The notes: generated by a model not told the origin, from the sequence alone. DNA of 64,000 nt from Diploptera punctata (GCA_030220185.1 JASPKZ010007546.1:887501-951500), one strand, 5' to 3'; counted from the first letter of the stretch, positions 38,779 to 48,602 are shown. Translations and numbers: made by a program.

Positions 38779-40075
38779 TGAGGTGTGATCAATAAGTTTC
38801 CGGAATGAGGCCATAAACACAACACAACACTTCAAAGTTTCTATTCAGCACTGTCACCCTCGAAGTAATAACCTTGGGAGTTGATACACTTGTCCCAGCA
38901 CTTCTGCCAATGCTGGAAGCACTTCTGGAAGTCGTCTTCTTTAAATGTGTCCAATGCCTTCTGCGATTCGCGCTGGATGACATCAATGTCCTCAAAACGA
39001 TGTCCTCGGAGCCGAATCTGCTGGAGCCAGATCTGGAGAATAGGCTGGATGGGGAACAGTACTCATCCTATTTTTGTCCAAAAACTGGCGGACAGAAATT
39101 GCTTTGTGCGCAGGCGCATTGTCGTGATGCAGGAACCAGTCACCAGTCCTCCATTTCTCTGGCCGTTTGCGTCGCATACTCTCCCTCAATCTTTGCAACA
39201 CTTGTTTGTAGTACACTTGATTCACTGTTTGACCCCGTGGTACAAATTCCTTATGCACAATTCCATTAATGTCAAAAAAAAACAATCATCATTGACTTCA
39301 CATTCGATCGAACTTGTCTGGCTTTCTTGGGGCGTGGAGATGCAGGACTCTTCCATTGCGAAGACTATTGTTTAGTTTCTGGATCGTAGCCATTTATCCA
39401 TGTTTCATCACCAGTAATAACCTTTTCCATGAACCGTGGGTCATTTTTAAGCTGTTCTTTAAGATCTGTGCAGGCAATCACACGACTTTCCTTTTGGCCA
39501 TTTGAAAGGAACTTCGCAGCAATTCTTCACATGTTCAAATCGTCTTTCAAAATGCTTTGAACACTTCCAAACGAGAGTGCTAGTGCATCAGACAGTTCTG
39601 GTATTGTAATGCGCCTATCATTTAATACCATGTCACTCGCTCGATCGATATTTTTATTGGTTTTGCTGGAAGTTGGTCGTCCCAGACAATTTTCATCCTT
39701 AACCGATGTCACGCCCCTTTTAAATTTCGAAAACCACTCAAATGCTTGAGATTTGCCCATTGCTTCCTCCCCATAAGCTGTTCTTAACATTTGATATGTT
39801 TCTGTTACAGTTTTACCAAGTTTAAAGCAAAATTTGATGCATGTTCTTTGTTCCTCGTAATCCCGCATTGTTGCTACACAGAGAAATCGCCGCACGCACA
39901 AAACATGTCTTCACTTCAGAGCTTCTACCAGTATACTGCAAGGTCAGAGAAGGTCGTGCGACCCCTCAAATTCACCACAAGGAAATTCTGAGTGTACAGC
40001 CTGGGTGAAAATTAAAAACTCCTCAATGGCATAATTGTTTTGAAGCCATTCCAGAAACTTATTGATCACACCTCG
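38779..40075 (-). mobile_element. mariner transposon, 1.3 kb, with both inverted repeats and TA duplication
   Basis: TGAGGTGTGATCAATAAGTT at the left and the complement of AACTTATTGATCACACCTCG at the right, each flanked by TA. The minus strand carries a full but frameshifted transposase. It lies immediately upstream of the first recognised host exon (about 70 bp away), so it is either in an intron or close to an exon border. Confidence 0.92.
38810..39900 (-). pseudogene. mariner transposase (D,D34D type), inactivated
   Basis: 39901-39527: MRDYEEQRTCIKFCFKLGKT, AFEWFSKFKRGVTSVKDE, GRPTSSKTNKNIDRASDMVL (HTH part). Around 39430-39290 the catalytic ITGDETWINGYDPE region is out of frame. 39285-38992: FFDINGIVHKEFVPRGQTVN (second D), WFLHHDNAPAHKAISVRQFL, HPAYSPDLAPADS, where a small deletion removes the FFLFP part. 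LRGHRFEDIDVIQRESQ lies downstream in another frame. Several lesions, so not functional. Confidence 0.9.
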
Positions 40076-40147
40076 TATATTATTTCCATTTTATAGGCCT
40101 ACCATATTAATGAAATTTTAATTTTTTGTCATTTTTTTTAAATTTAG

Positions 40148-40261
40148 GTTGGGGCAGTGAACTTCAATGTTCTGCATTCACTTCTTCATGTGATTATCCA
40201 ACAACTGAATTTGACCAAGACGCAAGTGGAATTCCGAGGAGCTGACTGTGAGAGAATTAAA
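40148..40261 (+). CDS. Host gene, first recognised exon (QRICH2-like/DUF4795 protein, tentative)
   Basis: Acceptor TTTAAATTTAG before and donor GTAATT after. It reads VGAVNFNVLHSLLHVIIQQL, NLTKTQVEFRGADCERIK and joins in phase to the next exon as ..IK|SVLQTAPPSP... The motif GAVNFN.LH.LLH is, as far as I recall, the start of the conserved part of QRICH2-like proteins, which are linked to cilia and sperm flagella; this is family knowledge, not proven here. The start exon must lie upstream and I could not find it. The left border may be off by one base. Confidence 0.7.
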
Positions 40262-40429
40262 GTAATTAACACTTTATCATTTGGACCATGAATTATTTTG
40301 AAAGACCATCTTGAAGCAAGCAGGACTAGTGGTGTTCTCTATATACTACAACAATATCTTGATTAAATTCATAACTCTTCTATATTCATATGTTGAGAAG
40401 GTTATGGCACTGTTGATAGCAAATCATTA

Positions 40430-40549
40430 TTAAGTTATGTAGGTAGGAACGTGAACAGCATTGAGAATGTCACAAATACAGTGACGAAATCTAGATATGC
40501 CAGGGAGTTAAGAAGTATTAGGTGAGTCAAGAAACAACTAAACAAAAAA
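40430..40549 (+). mobile_element. 120 bp miniature PLE in intron 1 with 12-nt target duplication
   Basis: AGCAAATCATTA at 40418-40429 and 40550-40561. The insert is essentially a U3/A8 hammerhead followed by AAGTATTAGGTGAGTC and a short A-rich end. No EN codons and no CCTCATA long end. It is in the same orientation as the host gene. Confidence 0.85.
40457..40501 (+). ncRNA. Hammerhead-like ribozyme with U3/A8 core, all stems paired
   Basis: GCA (40458-40460); UUGAGAA 40461-40467; stem II GUCAC/GUGAC with loop AAAUACA; GAAA 40486-40489; stem III AUC-UA-GAU; H17 = A40497; UGC closes stem I. This is the cleanest U3/A8 copy. Confidence 0.72.
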
Positions 40550-40561
40550 AGCAAATCATTA

Positions 40562-40973
40562 ATTGGATAGAGAGATTAAAAACTCCATGGTACCACAAAC
40601 CATTGTCCTACTATTCTCACATCCATGTGTGCCATTTACAGATGTGGATGATCATCCAGCCGAAATAGGAGTGACACGTAGTCAAGTATGTCGGGATCTC
40701 TGGTTTCTCAACCTGGAGCCACTACTTATTGTAGCTACCCAAATTCCTTATGATGCTCAGTGGGTACCAATCCCATACTGACTGAAATTATATGAGAGAA
40801 CTTCTTCCCTTAAGCGGAATTGAACCAGGGAATGTCCTGTAGCTCTATGCCATGTAATGATATGCATTAGACCCTCGGCTACAGCACAGAATAAATAGAG
40901 AGAGAGAGAGTGACATTAAGCCTAGTGTTTTTTTTATTCCCCAGGTTGTCCCTTTTTGGACATATCTGGTGTA
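40562..40973. other. Intron sequence, possible tRNA-like remnant
   Basis: GCGGAATTGAACCAGGGAAT near 40814 looks like a reverse B box, with a (GA)n run at 40897. The 72-codon frame at 40563 has no recognisable domain. Confidence 0.4.
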
Positions 40974-41695
40974 TAAATTATATTTGAAGAGAAAAATTTT
41001 CGCCTAGACCGAACCCGGGACCCTTGGCTTTCCGGGCCAAGTGCTCTACCAACTGAGCTACCGAGGCGAGTTATGATCTAGACGTAAATTTTTCTCTTAT
41101 ATACGTTGTAATTCCCTATCGCCAAATGCTTTTGAAACCATTGTTTCTATCTTTGCAAATGGTGGCTTCTTAGTTAAGAAGACATTTATTGGGAATTTAA
41201 CATTACTTTATAAAGCTAGTAAGGCTTCTAATGATGTTTTTATTATTGATTTAACATTTCTCACTGAAAGATAAATTATATTTGAAGAGAAAAATTTTTG
41301 CCTAGACCGAGACTCGAACCCGGGACCCTTGGCTTTCCTGGCCAAGTGCTCTACCAACTGAGCTACCGAGGCGAGTTACGATCTAGACGCAAATTTTTCT
41401 CTTACTAGCTTTATAAAGTAATGTTAAATTCCCAATAAATGTCTTCTTAACTAAGAAGCCGCCATTTGCAAAGATAGAAACAATGGTTTCAAAAGCATTT
41501 GGCGATAGGGAATTACAACGTATATAAGAGAAAAATTTGCATCTAGATCGTAACTCGCCTTGGTAGCTCAATTGGTAGAGCACTTGGCCCGGAAAGCCAA
41601 GGGTCCCGGGTTCGAGTCTCGGTCTAGGCGAAAATTTTTCTCTTCAAATATAATTTATCTTTCAGTGAGAAATGTTAAATCAATAATAAAAATAT
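40974..41695. repeat. Three tRNA-derived SINEs inside a 250-bp inverted repeat
   Basis: 40974-41218 (TAAATTATATTTGAAGAG... SINE ... GCGAGTTATGATCTAGACG ... TAAAGCTAG) is mirrored at 41404-41662. A third SINE in minus orientation fills the centre (41281-41400). Each SINE has a convincing tRNA fold: GGTAGCTCAATTGGTAGAGC (D arm), CTTGGC.C.GGAAAGCCAAG (anticodon arm) and GGGTTCGAGTC (T arm). The anticodon loop lacks U33 in at least one copy. Confidence 0.8.
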
Positions 41696-41699
41696 CTGG

Positions 41700-41995
41700 T
41701 GTTCTCATTGTAATCCACTTCTTAGGTTGGGGTGCCTGGAAGGCAGGGTTACGATGTCCCGATGATATGATGGGTGATGATGATGATAGTGATACTCCAG
41801 GAGAGTCCTTAATCCTAAGCTTAATCTAAGATGAATATGAGTGATGATGATTGCAATGACCATATGATGTTCAGGGACCGTTTGGGCCATATAGTTTCCT
41901 GACATTTGTCTTACAGGTGAGGAAAAACCCCAATAAAACCTCATCCAGGGAACTGTCCCCACTGGGGATCAAACCGGGCAGCATGCGGTGGTCTG
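41700..41995 (-). mobile_element. SINE family 1, minus strand, head truncated
   Basis: TGTAATCCACTTCTTAGGTTGGGG, AGGCAGGGTTACGATGTCCC, GATGATATGATGGGTGATG, then CATATGATGTTCAGGGACCG, CTGACATTTGTCTTACAGGT and a reverse B box (GGGGATCAAACCGGGC). Same order as the copy at 45430-45827. Confidence 0.75.
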
Positions 41996-42158
41996 TCTAG
42001 TGTTTTTCAACAGCAATAAATTATATACCAGCACCAAGTTTTACTTTTTCCCTTCTCTTTGGTTTCATCGTCCCTCACAGAACACACTTTACTATACATA
42101 CATTCAACCTGAATTTCTTTCTATACATAATACAAATAGATAATGTGGTCTCTCAAAA

Positions 42159-42489
42159 TAAATATCCTCAACTCATATCCAACTGAGGATTGAGTCGAGG
42201 ATGAGATGAGATGAAGCTCCTATATTTATAGAGGTCTGTGAACTACAAGGGTGCCAGCCGACCACTCCTGATGCACCATCACTGAGGCAGATGAATGAAA
42301 TGGATGAGATGAGTATGGAGAAATGGTGGAATGAAATTTGTGGCAGGGGAAAACGGGAGAAACCCCAAGAAAAACCTCCCTAAGCTCCATTTCGTCCACC
42401 ATAAAACCCACATGGAGTGACCGAGACTCGATCTTGGGATCCCAGCGGTAAGAGGCGAGCATCTAACTGCTTGCACCATGGAGCCGCCA
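42159..42489 (-). mobile_element. SINE family 2, complete, with target duplication
   Basis: TCTCTCAAAA at 42149-42158 and 42490-42499. On the minus strand: GGCGGCTCCATGGTGCAAGC head, B box GATCGAGTCTCGG, body GGGAGGTTTTTCTTGGGG, CCCTGCCACAAATTTCATTC, and the end GGAGCTTCATCTCATC with CAATCCTCAGTTGG. Confidence 0.85.
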
Positions 42490-42866
42490 TCTCTCAAAAC
42501 AATGCATAAGTTAAAAATAAACCTTAATGCTATTTATCAGTTGAGTGGCAGAACATGAAGTATAAAAGTGGAGTGAATTTTCATTGGACATACACACACT
42601 CATGCGTAAAAGCAAAAAGAATCCTCAAGCTGTTCCTCACAGAGAACTTCTCACTACTCCTTATCCTCCCTTGTTTTGGGAAATTTGCCATTGAAATTGA
42701 GTGAAAATGAGAAAGACATAAAGAATGTAATGGAATAACATTAAATGGAAAATAAATACTGAAAACTGATTAAGTTAGAAATTTTTCTAACTGAATCATT
42801 GTTCAATATGTAAAATTCATCGGAGAACATTTTTTTTAAACAACTAACCTCATAGAATTCATGCTT

Positions 42867-42915
42867 CCATGATACCACGGTTTCAAACACAGTCGTGTTC
42901 ATCTCCAGCCATAAC
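42867..42915 (-). ncRNA. Hammerhead ribozyme, PLE subfamily B, A6 mutated
   Basis: Minus strand: GUUAUGG, CUGGAGA (A6 to G), stem II GAACAC/GUGUUU, GAAA, stem III AC-CGUG-GU, H17 = A, UCAUGG. The sixth pair of stem II is C-G here, U-A at 10485 and U-G at 43234. Confidence 0.75.
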
Positions 42916-43233
42916 TCCGACTGACGAAATTCTTCGGCCGTCAACTGTTCTATTGTCGCCATCTTCAGTGCTGCCATCTATGGTTGAATTTATGAACTTC
43001 AAAATCAAAGTAATTTCGTCAGGGATTTCAAAATTCATTGATCTATCTTCATTTTTCTGAATGTATATTTTTTCCCCAAACTGTCAATTCCAAAGGCTTT
43101 GAAAAAATATACATTCAGAAAAATAAAGATAGATCAATGAATTTTTTCGAAGTTCATAAATTCAACCATAGATGGCAGCACTGAAGATGGTGACAATAGA
43201 ACAGTTGGCAGCCGAAGAATTTCGTCAGTCGGA

Positions 43234-43282
43234 GTTATGGCTGAAGATGAGCATGACTGTGCTTGAAACCGCAGTATCATGG
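43234..43282 (+). ncRNA. Hammerhead ribozyme, PLE subfamily B, intact core
   Basis: GUUAUGG 43234-43240; CUGAAGA 43241-43247; stem II GAGCAU/GUGCUU with loop GACU; GAAA 43265-43268; stem III AC-CGCA-GU; H17 = A43276; UCAUGG. Relative to 10485 the third stem II pair changed A-U to G-C and the second stem III pair U-A to C-G. Confidence 0.85.
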
Positions 43283-43394
43283 AAGCATGAATCCTATGAG
43301 GTGAGTTGTTTAAACAAAATGTTCTCCGATGAATTTTAATGATTATACCTCATAATGTTTACTTCCCAACATTAATTTAATAGTTCAATATGTA

Positions 43395-43727
43395 TTTTTT
43401 ATTTCTTTTTATAGCATTTTTAGTTAAATATGTGTTAGATAATAGATCTATAGAGATAGATCATCTGTATTAAATTGTTAATATTTAGTTATTAGCTAGT
43501 TATTTTGCATTCAAATTGGCTGTATATGATTCTAATGGGATGACAGATTAAAAAGTATATGATATAATAAAGGTAATAGCCTCAATGTGAAAATTATACT
43601 TTTTTTTTTTTTTCGTTTTCCCAACAATTTGTAGTTTGTGGGTTAGATCTCTTTTCAGGGCAACTATTCAATTCATTATTTAAATATAGCACATTTTCAC
43701 AAAATACATGAATATAAATAACTGTAT
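43395..43727. other. Intron sequence, nothing recognised
   Basis: AT-rich with a T run at about 43600. Confidence 0.5.
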
Positions 43728-44295
43728 ACGGGTGAATTATAAATATGGCTATACATTTGATCGCGTTGTGTGATGAAAATATTACCATTACAGGAAATAT
43801 GAAATTACCGTTGGAAAGGCAATTATTCAAGTTACAAAAATTGAATAAAACAATACAGTGTAGAACTTACATCATTAGTCAAAATGGCATTGAATATGCA
43901 ACAACAAATTACAATTGCTGCATGGGCAATAACGTATGCTAATGATCGTGAGGCCACAAGACGGGCAAGATGTGAGTTTAACGTAGCATTGCAGCCATCG
44001 ACTGTGGGGAAGTGGAGAAAACGACTGCTGGAAACGGGAAGGATGCAGAAAATCAAACCTCCTGAAAGACCTCGCATTAGCACAGATGCAGAAACAACGA
44101 AGAGAATTGTGGAGACGTTCGACGCTAGCCCACAAAAATCAACCCGCCAAGCTGCACGTGAGCAGTGATTTGTTTTGTTCTATTGTTGTAACTTGAAAGA
44201 TTCCCTTTCCAATGATAACATCATATTTCCTTTAATAATAATATTTTCGTCACAATATGCAATCAAATATATAGCCATATTTCTGAATCACTCTG
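43728..44295 (+). mobile_element. Deletion-derived DNA transposon (DUF4817 type) in intron 1
   Basis: GGGTGAATTATAAATATGGC and TATACATTTGATCGCG at the left match the complement of the right end (GCAATCAAATATATAGCCAT, ATTTCTGAATCACTC) over about 100 bp, including TTGGAAAGG. TATA lies just outside each end. Only the transposase HTH part is inside. Confidence 0.8.
43884..44168 (+). pseudogene. Transposase HTH domain (DUF4817-like), C-terminus deleted
   Basis: LNMQQQITIAAWAITYANDR, REATRRARCEFNVALQPSTV, KWRKRLLETGRMQK, DASPQKSTRQAAREQ then stop. Same fold and deletion logic as the copy at 261-767, but clearly a different family at the sequence level. Confidence 0.7.
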
Positions 44296-44344
44296 TATAT
44301 ACCAACCTACTAGTACACGTCCTGCAATGTGACAAAAGATCACT

Positions 44345-44450
44345 AAAATTGAATCAGAAAATGCATCTCACCTCATATGATACATTTTCTCTTACAGACA
44401 TATGTTGAGACCATTGTCCACATCATCAATTAGACGATCTCATATAACTT
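44345..44450 (-). mobile_element. PLE 3'-end remnant, minus strand
   Basis: GCATCTCACCTCATATGATA is the usual terminal motif. Further in (minus strand) UUGAUGA, UGGACAAUGGUCUC, AACAUAUGUC recall a ribozyme that has lost GAAA. Confidence 0.55.
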
Positions 44451-44598
44451 TGTACTGATTATTGTTATATTGAATCAAAGATGTTGAAGCATCTCTAAAC
44501 GAAATTGGAATAAAAGAATAATGTGATTTCTGTTATATGTAAAGTTTTTTATATCCATGTAAATACACTAATTTTTATGTATTGTAATCTAATTTCAG

Positions 44599-45210
44599 TC
44601 TGTACTTCAAACTGCACCACCTTCTCCAACCCTGAAACTGTCTGAATATACTGTAACTCATGAAGGTAACAAGACAAACCTAGGTAATAACAAAGAAAAT
44701 GTAAAACAGTCCAATCCTACAACTAATAAAAATGGAGAAGTAAAAAAGGAAAATAAGAAAAAGGAAGACAAAGATATGAATAATGAAGAAAATAGTAGAC
44801 CATCTACTTCGTCAAGTAACAAGGAAGGTGAAGTGAAGAAAGATAATAAAAAGGTAGACAATCCAAAGAATAAGGTTGTAAATAAAGATAATGGAAAAAA
44901 TGAAGAAGCAAAGAAAGGAAATGGAAAGAATGAAGAAATAAAGAAAAACAATGGAAAGAAGGAAGAAATAAAGAAAAATAATCCAAAGGCAGAAGAAGCA
45001 AAGAAAGGCAATGTGAAGAAAGGAGAAAATGTGGAAAAGGTAAAAGTAGAAGAGGATCATGTAGAAAGCAAAATGGAGAAAGAAGATAGTATAGTGCTTA
45101 TACAACAGGCAAAAGATGCAGAACCCTCAAAAGTAGTTGAAAGAGTTGTTCTTAAGGAAGAGCCAATGAAGCAAGTCTCAAAAGAAGATCTTGATAAAAT
45201 TGAGGAAAAA
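44599..45210 (+). CDS. Host gene, second recognised exon, Lys/Glu-rich
   Basis: Acceptor CTAATTTCAG at 44598 and donor GTAAGT at 45211; 204 codons, phase 0 at both borders. It begins SVLQTAPPSPTLKLSEYTVT. Residues about 45-150 are a low-complexity stretch of Lys, Glu and Asn with near repeats (KKGNGKNEEIKKNNGKKEE). It ends EPMKQVSKEDLDKIEEK. This stretch is probably disordered and would explain length variation. Antisense frames here are mirror images of the repeat, not genes. Confidence 0.85.
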
Positions 45211-45429
45211 GTAAGTAAAAAAAAGTCTGAATAGTTATTACATTATTTTTAGTTTTGGTGACTTTTTAACGGTTTATAAATAGAACATTTTCATTTTTTT
45301 AAAATAGAAGTAAATTCAACATGATCATTCTTTTCCAGTTTTTAAGAGCTTAGAACATTTTAAACTGAAGTGAATTTTATAAAATGTCAAATAGTTTTAT
45401 AACTAGAGCCCGGATTTGTATGCAATATA

Positions 45430-45827
45430 TATATATATATATATATATTTTTTGTTCAATGTCACCTGTTTATCATTCGACATTTCAGGTGTTCTCTCCT
45501 GGCATTGGTGTATTGTAACCCACATCTGAGGTTTGGGGCGCCTGGAAGGCAGGGTTATGCTGCCACAATGATATGATGGGTGATGACGATGGGTAATGCT
45601 GCACCAGGAGAGGCCTTAAACCTAAACTTAATTTAATGAGGTGAATATGATATTGATGATAATGATGGCCAGATGATGTTTGGGGACCGTTTGGGCCTTA
45701 AAGTATCCTGACATTTGTCTTATAGGTGACGAAAAACCTCACCCAGGAAACTTGTCCCGAGCGGGGATCGAACCCAGGCCTGCTGCATGACAAGGCAGCA
45801 CGCTACCTCGAGACCACAGCAGTGGAC
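45430..45827 (-). mobile_element. SINE family 1, complete, inside the hAT end
   Basis: TTTGTATGCAATATA at 45415-45429 and 45828-45842. Minus strand: head GTCCACTGCTGTGGTCTCGAG, B box GGTTCGATCCCCGC, CCTCACC-TATAAGACAAATG, GGCCCAAACGGTCCCC, then CCTCTCCTGG, CACCCATCATATCAT and CTCAGATGTGGGTTACAATAC. Because its duplication is hAT sequence, it inserted after the hAT. Confidence 0.88.
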
Positions 45828-46324
45828 TTTGTATGCAATATAAGTACTAAATATGCATGAAAAATGTAGAAAAAATGCACCCTTAATATGCAAAAACAGA
45901 TTGTAATAAAACCAAATAAATTATTTGCTTTGTGGGTAATCTTAATTTAATACTGGCTGTTTAAAGAGATAATGAAGGTTTGCATAAGGTTTTCTTGCGT
46001 GAACTTCTTCATCTGTCAGTGAAGAAGGTTTTATACAATGAAAATGCCCTTTCTACATCACATGATGTCACAGGTGTGTGTGAAAAACACCACAGTTCTT
46101 CTTCAGAGAATTCCTCTTTGGTTACAGATTTTTCACTATCTCCAGAGAACATTTTGCTAATTTGACAAATTTTGTTGTAGCCAGGATTTTTATTTAATAC
46201 TTCACTAAACTTATCAAATGTGATTTTAGCAATACCGTAATATTACTTCTCAAGGCCCACGGGTATTCCCCTCTTACACAGATGTAAATATAGACTTACA
46301 CTTATATCCAATTGATTGCAGAGA

Positions 46325-46460
46325 CTTTATTAATTAAACATCATCATCATCATGAACAAATTCGTTTTAGGCAATGTGGCCTGTACGGTAAACCTAGCGA
46401 AGATGGTCTTGATCTTTCCACCGATGTTTTGGTCTTCCTTGGTCCCTATGTCCAGTTGGG
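46325..46460 (-). mobile_element. LINE tail fragment within the hAT remnant
   Basis: (CAT)n then GCAATGTGGCCTGTACGGTA and CTTTCCACCGATGTTTTGGT. On the minus strand this resembles the coding end and (ATG)n tail of LINE family 3, though diverged. Confidence 0.5.
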
Positions 46461-46799
46461 GTATATTAATTAAACAAATATATTAATTAATAATTAATTA
46501 CTTACTAATAATTAGCTGAAGGGAAAATTATAATTTAATACCACATTTAGGAGTAAAATATGCATTTATGCATTAAAAATCTAAACTAAGCATTTCCCCC
46601 TGGAATATGCATTTCTATGCATTATCAAATACCGCTCAAATTGTCTTGATGGGACCACTTAACATGTAAATCATTTCTGCATTCTTTTTTTAATGCAGAA
46701 AACAAAACATGCATTTCGCATACAAATCGGGGCTCTATTTATAACATTTTAATATGAAATCTGTCCAGTATGTGATGTATGTTGTGTTATTGTATATAG

Positions 46800-46964
46800 G
46801 TTTCTGATCTGGCAAAGCAAGTTACACAAATGCAGGAACTGCCAAACAATGAAGATTTGATCCAGCGCAGTCGCACCTCTTCAGAGGAAAAGCCAGTGGG
46901 CAGTATGTGGCATATTTTAAACCTTTCACATAGAATGGATGCTGCTGAACAAGTCATTCAAAGG
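46800..46964 (+). CDS. Host gene, third recognised exon
   Basis: Acceptor TTGTATATAG, donor GTAACT; 55 codons, phase 0/0. VSDLAKQVTQMQELPNNEDL, SRTSSEEKPVGSMWHILNLS, HRMDAAEQVIQR. The tryptophan-containing MW.ILNL..RM.A.E block continues into the next exon as a heptad-like helix. In QRICH2-like proteins an MW..(I/M)NL..R.. motif opens the DUF4795 coiled region; I use this as supporting, not decisive, evidence. Confidence 0.85.
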
Positions 46965-47269
46965 GTAACTAAAACCATAATACTAGATCTTACTATTTTT
47001 TATTTTTTTGGCGTGCTGCTCTTTATAGTTTAGCTATTGTCTCCTTAATGATATTAGGCCATTATTATCTCCCCTCTGCCTTTTTCATCCATCTCTAACT
47101 CATAAATTATTTAGGTCCTTCTCTGCACCATCCAGCCATCCCAACTAGATCACCCTCTGTCTCTTCTCCCTCCTGGATTTCTTCAAAAACTCTTAAAACT
47201 TCTACCACCACCCATCCTGATTACATGCCCAATCTATTCAATCCTTTAACCTCCATTAGAATTATCCAT

Positions 47270-47815
47270 AAAATAACAGAAGCCAAAAATTGCATGAGGA
47301 TATTAAAAATCTAAACAAAAATGTTGTTCTACAATGGATTCCAGCACATTATGGCGTGGAAGGTAATGAGAAGGCTGATGTGCTTGCAAAAAAAGGTACA
47401 CTCATCCAATAGAGTAAGATCAATTACCTATCTTACAAATCAGTACAACTCTACACCAAAATGAAAATAAAATCCGATATAGCTGAACAAAACAAAACCC
47501 GATGTTAAACCAAGATATATAAGACATTACTAGAACCAAATACAATACCAAACAGCCCTCAATCAATTGCAGTTGCATTATTTCGTCTTGAAACTGGTCA
47601 TGATTGCTTGGCAGCACATTTACATAAAATTAAGCTACTAGACTCTCCACACTGCATAATATGCAAGAACACAAATATGATAATGAACAAGGATCACTTG
47701 ATGTTCTACGCTGATCTTCAGAAAATAGTTGGAATACCATTCCAAATTGCTGATTATTATTGGGAAGCCCACAAGCGAATGATGACAAATCAAGAGCTTC
47801 AGAACATTTGAATAC
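47270..47815 (+). pseudogene. LINE RNase H tail and zinc knuckle, broken
   Basis: VVLQWIPAHYGVEGNEKADV and LAKKGTLIQ are the C-terminal RNase H motif (QW.PAH.G..GNE.AD.LAK). Then LFRLETGHDCLAAHLHKIKL and SPHCIICKNTNMIMNKDHLM (CxxC..H), ending NQELQNI*. It is related to the copy at 58880. Confidence 0.8.
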
Positions 47816-48029
47816 TACTACTAATACTACCATTAGAATTATATTAAAGAGGTCATTTATACAGGTGATAAATTTCTATATTAAATAATATATTGTAAAT
47901 ATTGTCCATCCTTCCTGAATTTTTATAGGTCTATAAATCTTCCTCAGAATTGTTCTTTCTCTACTATTTTACTGCACATGTATCATAACCCAAGTTTTAC
48001 ATACATACAAAACAGTTGATTTTTAATTC

Positions 48030-48295
48030 ATAAGAATTAAATGAATCGTGATTTCTTCTTACCTCATACTTCTATGTTTTTTTAAACACAGCACTGCAGT
48101 ATCAGCGACCATTGTCACCATCCTGAGCTGTTTTCATGACTGCCAATTTTTTCTTTTGCTGGTAATTATCCAAACTACCATCTGTTCTTTTGAAGGAATT
48201 ATTTTCTAAACTGCCATCTGATGTTCTTTTGAAGTAATCATTTTCTAAACTGCCATCTGTTGTATTTTTTAAGAACTTTTTAATTACCGTACTTC
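48030..48295 (-). mobile_element. PLE 3' end in intron 3
   Basis: CTTACCTCATACTTCTATG, a ribozyme remnant (48086-48135), then EN tail codons (DNYQQKKKLAVMK, SSKEQMVVW-like) with an internal duplication: TTCTAAACTGCCATCTG occurs three times between 48170 and 48260. Confidence 0.65.
48086..48135 (-). ncRNA. Hammerhead-like element with GAUA in place of GAAA
   Basis: Minus strand: ACAG, CUCAGGA (G5 mutated), stem II GUGAC/GUCGC, then UGAUAC and ACUGCAGU stem III, and CUGU closing stem I on ACAG. The relative at 53757 has the same GAUAC. Confidence 0.5.
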
Positions 48296-48503
48296 ATTAT
48301 CATCATCATCATTCTGACAGGTCATATTCCTCAAAGTACTGTTATGATTTACTGAAGTTTTCCTTCCAGCTCTTCTTGGATCATCCCAATGATCTCTCCC
48401 CTTGTGGAATATAGTTTAGGATTCCCTTGGGGACTCTTCGTCTAGGCATTCTATTAACACATTGTTTCCAATTATCTCTATAGTTATGGATGTGATGGAA
48501 GTT

Positions 48504-48602
48504 CTTCTTCTTCTTCTTCTTCTTCTTCCTTCCAAGTATTAGGCCAAGGCCTGTTACGATCCTATAGAAAATTTTCCCTCCAGCGTTTCATAGGACGGCC
48601 CA
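48504..48602 (-). mobile_element. 99 bp LINE family 3b tail with 12-bp target duplication
   Basis: GTGATGGAAGTT at 48492-48503 and 48603-48614. The insert is (CTT)n, CCTTCCAAGTATTAGGCC, AAGGCCTGTTACGATCC and TTTCATAGGACGGCCCA: an extreme 5' truncation. Confidence 0.85.

Larger units (their letters stand above)
42813..43382. mobile_element. 570 bp PLE inverted dimer (subfamily B) with 12-nt target duplication
   Basis: GTTCAATATGTA at 42801-42812 and 43383-43394. The minus arm 42813-43100 and plus arm 43100-43382 each carry the EN tail (codons for VWGKNIYIQKNEDRS, MNFEIPDE and NSTIDGSTEDG) and a hammerhead. The left end is short (AAATTCATCGGAGAAC). The right end is long (AATGATTATACCTCATAATG, TTTACTTCCCAACATTAATT). 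Confidence 0.9.
45404..46737 (-). mobile_element. hAT transposon remnant filling intron 2, with 8-bp target duplication
   Basis: TTTATAAC at 45396-45403 and 46738-46745. Inverted ends TAGAGCCCGGATTTGTATGC and the complement of GCATACAAATCGGGGCTCTA. On the minus strand near 46165-45980 the frame reads VTSCDVERAFSLYKTFFTDR-like codons, the hAT C-terminal dimerisation motif. The rest of the transposase is lost. It carries a SINE just inside its left end. Confidence 0.85.

Noticed and set aside
38779..40075. Active mariner
   Set aside because: The transposase has several frameshifts and a deletion after SPDLAPAD, although both inverted repeats are present.
40974..41660. Three tRNA-like cloverleafs as genuine tRNA genes
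   Set aside because: Anticodon loops are not canonical (U33 missing), the units are embedded in repeats with constant flanks, and sister copies occur elsewhere. tRNA-derived SINEs fit better.
44658..45105. Antisense frames rich in Phe/Leu/Ser opposite the host exon
   Set aside because: They mirror the Lys/Glu/Asn-rich repeat of exon 2; the sense strand has proper splice sites and phase.
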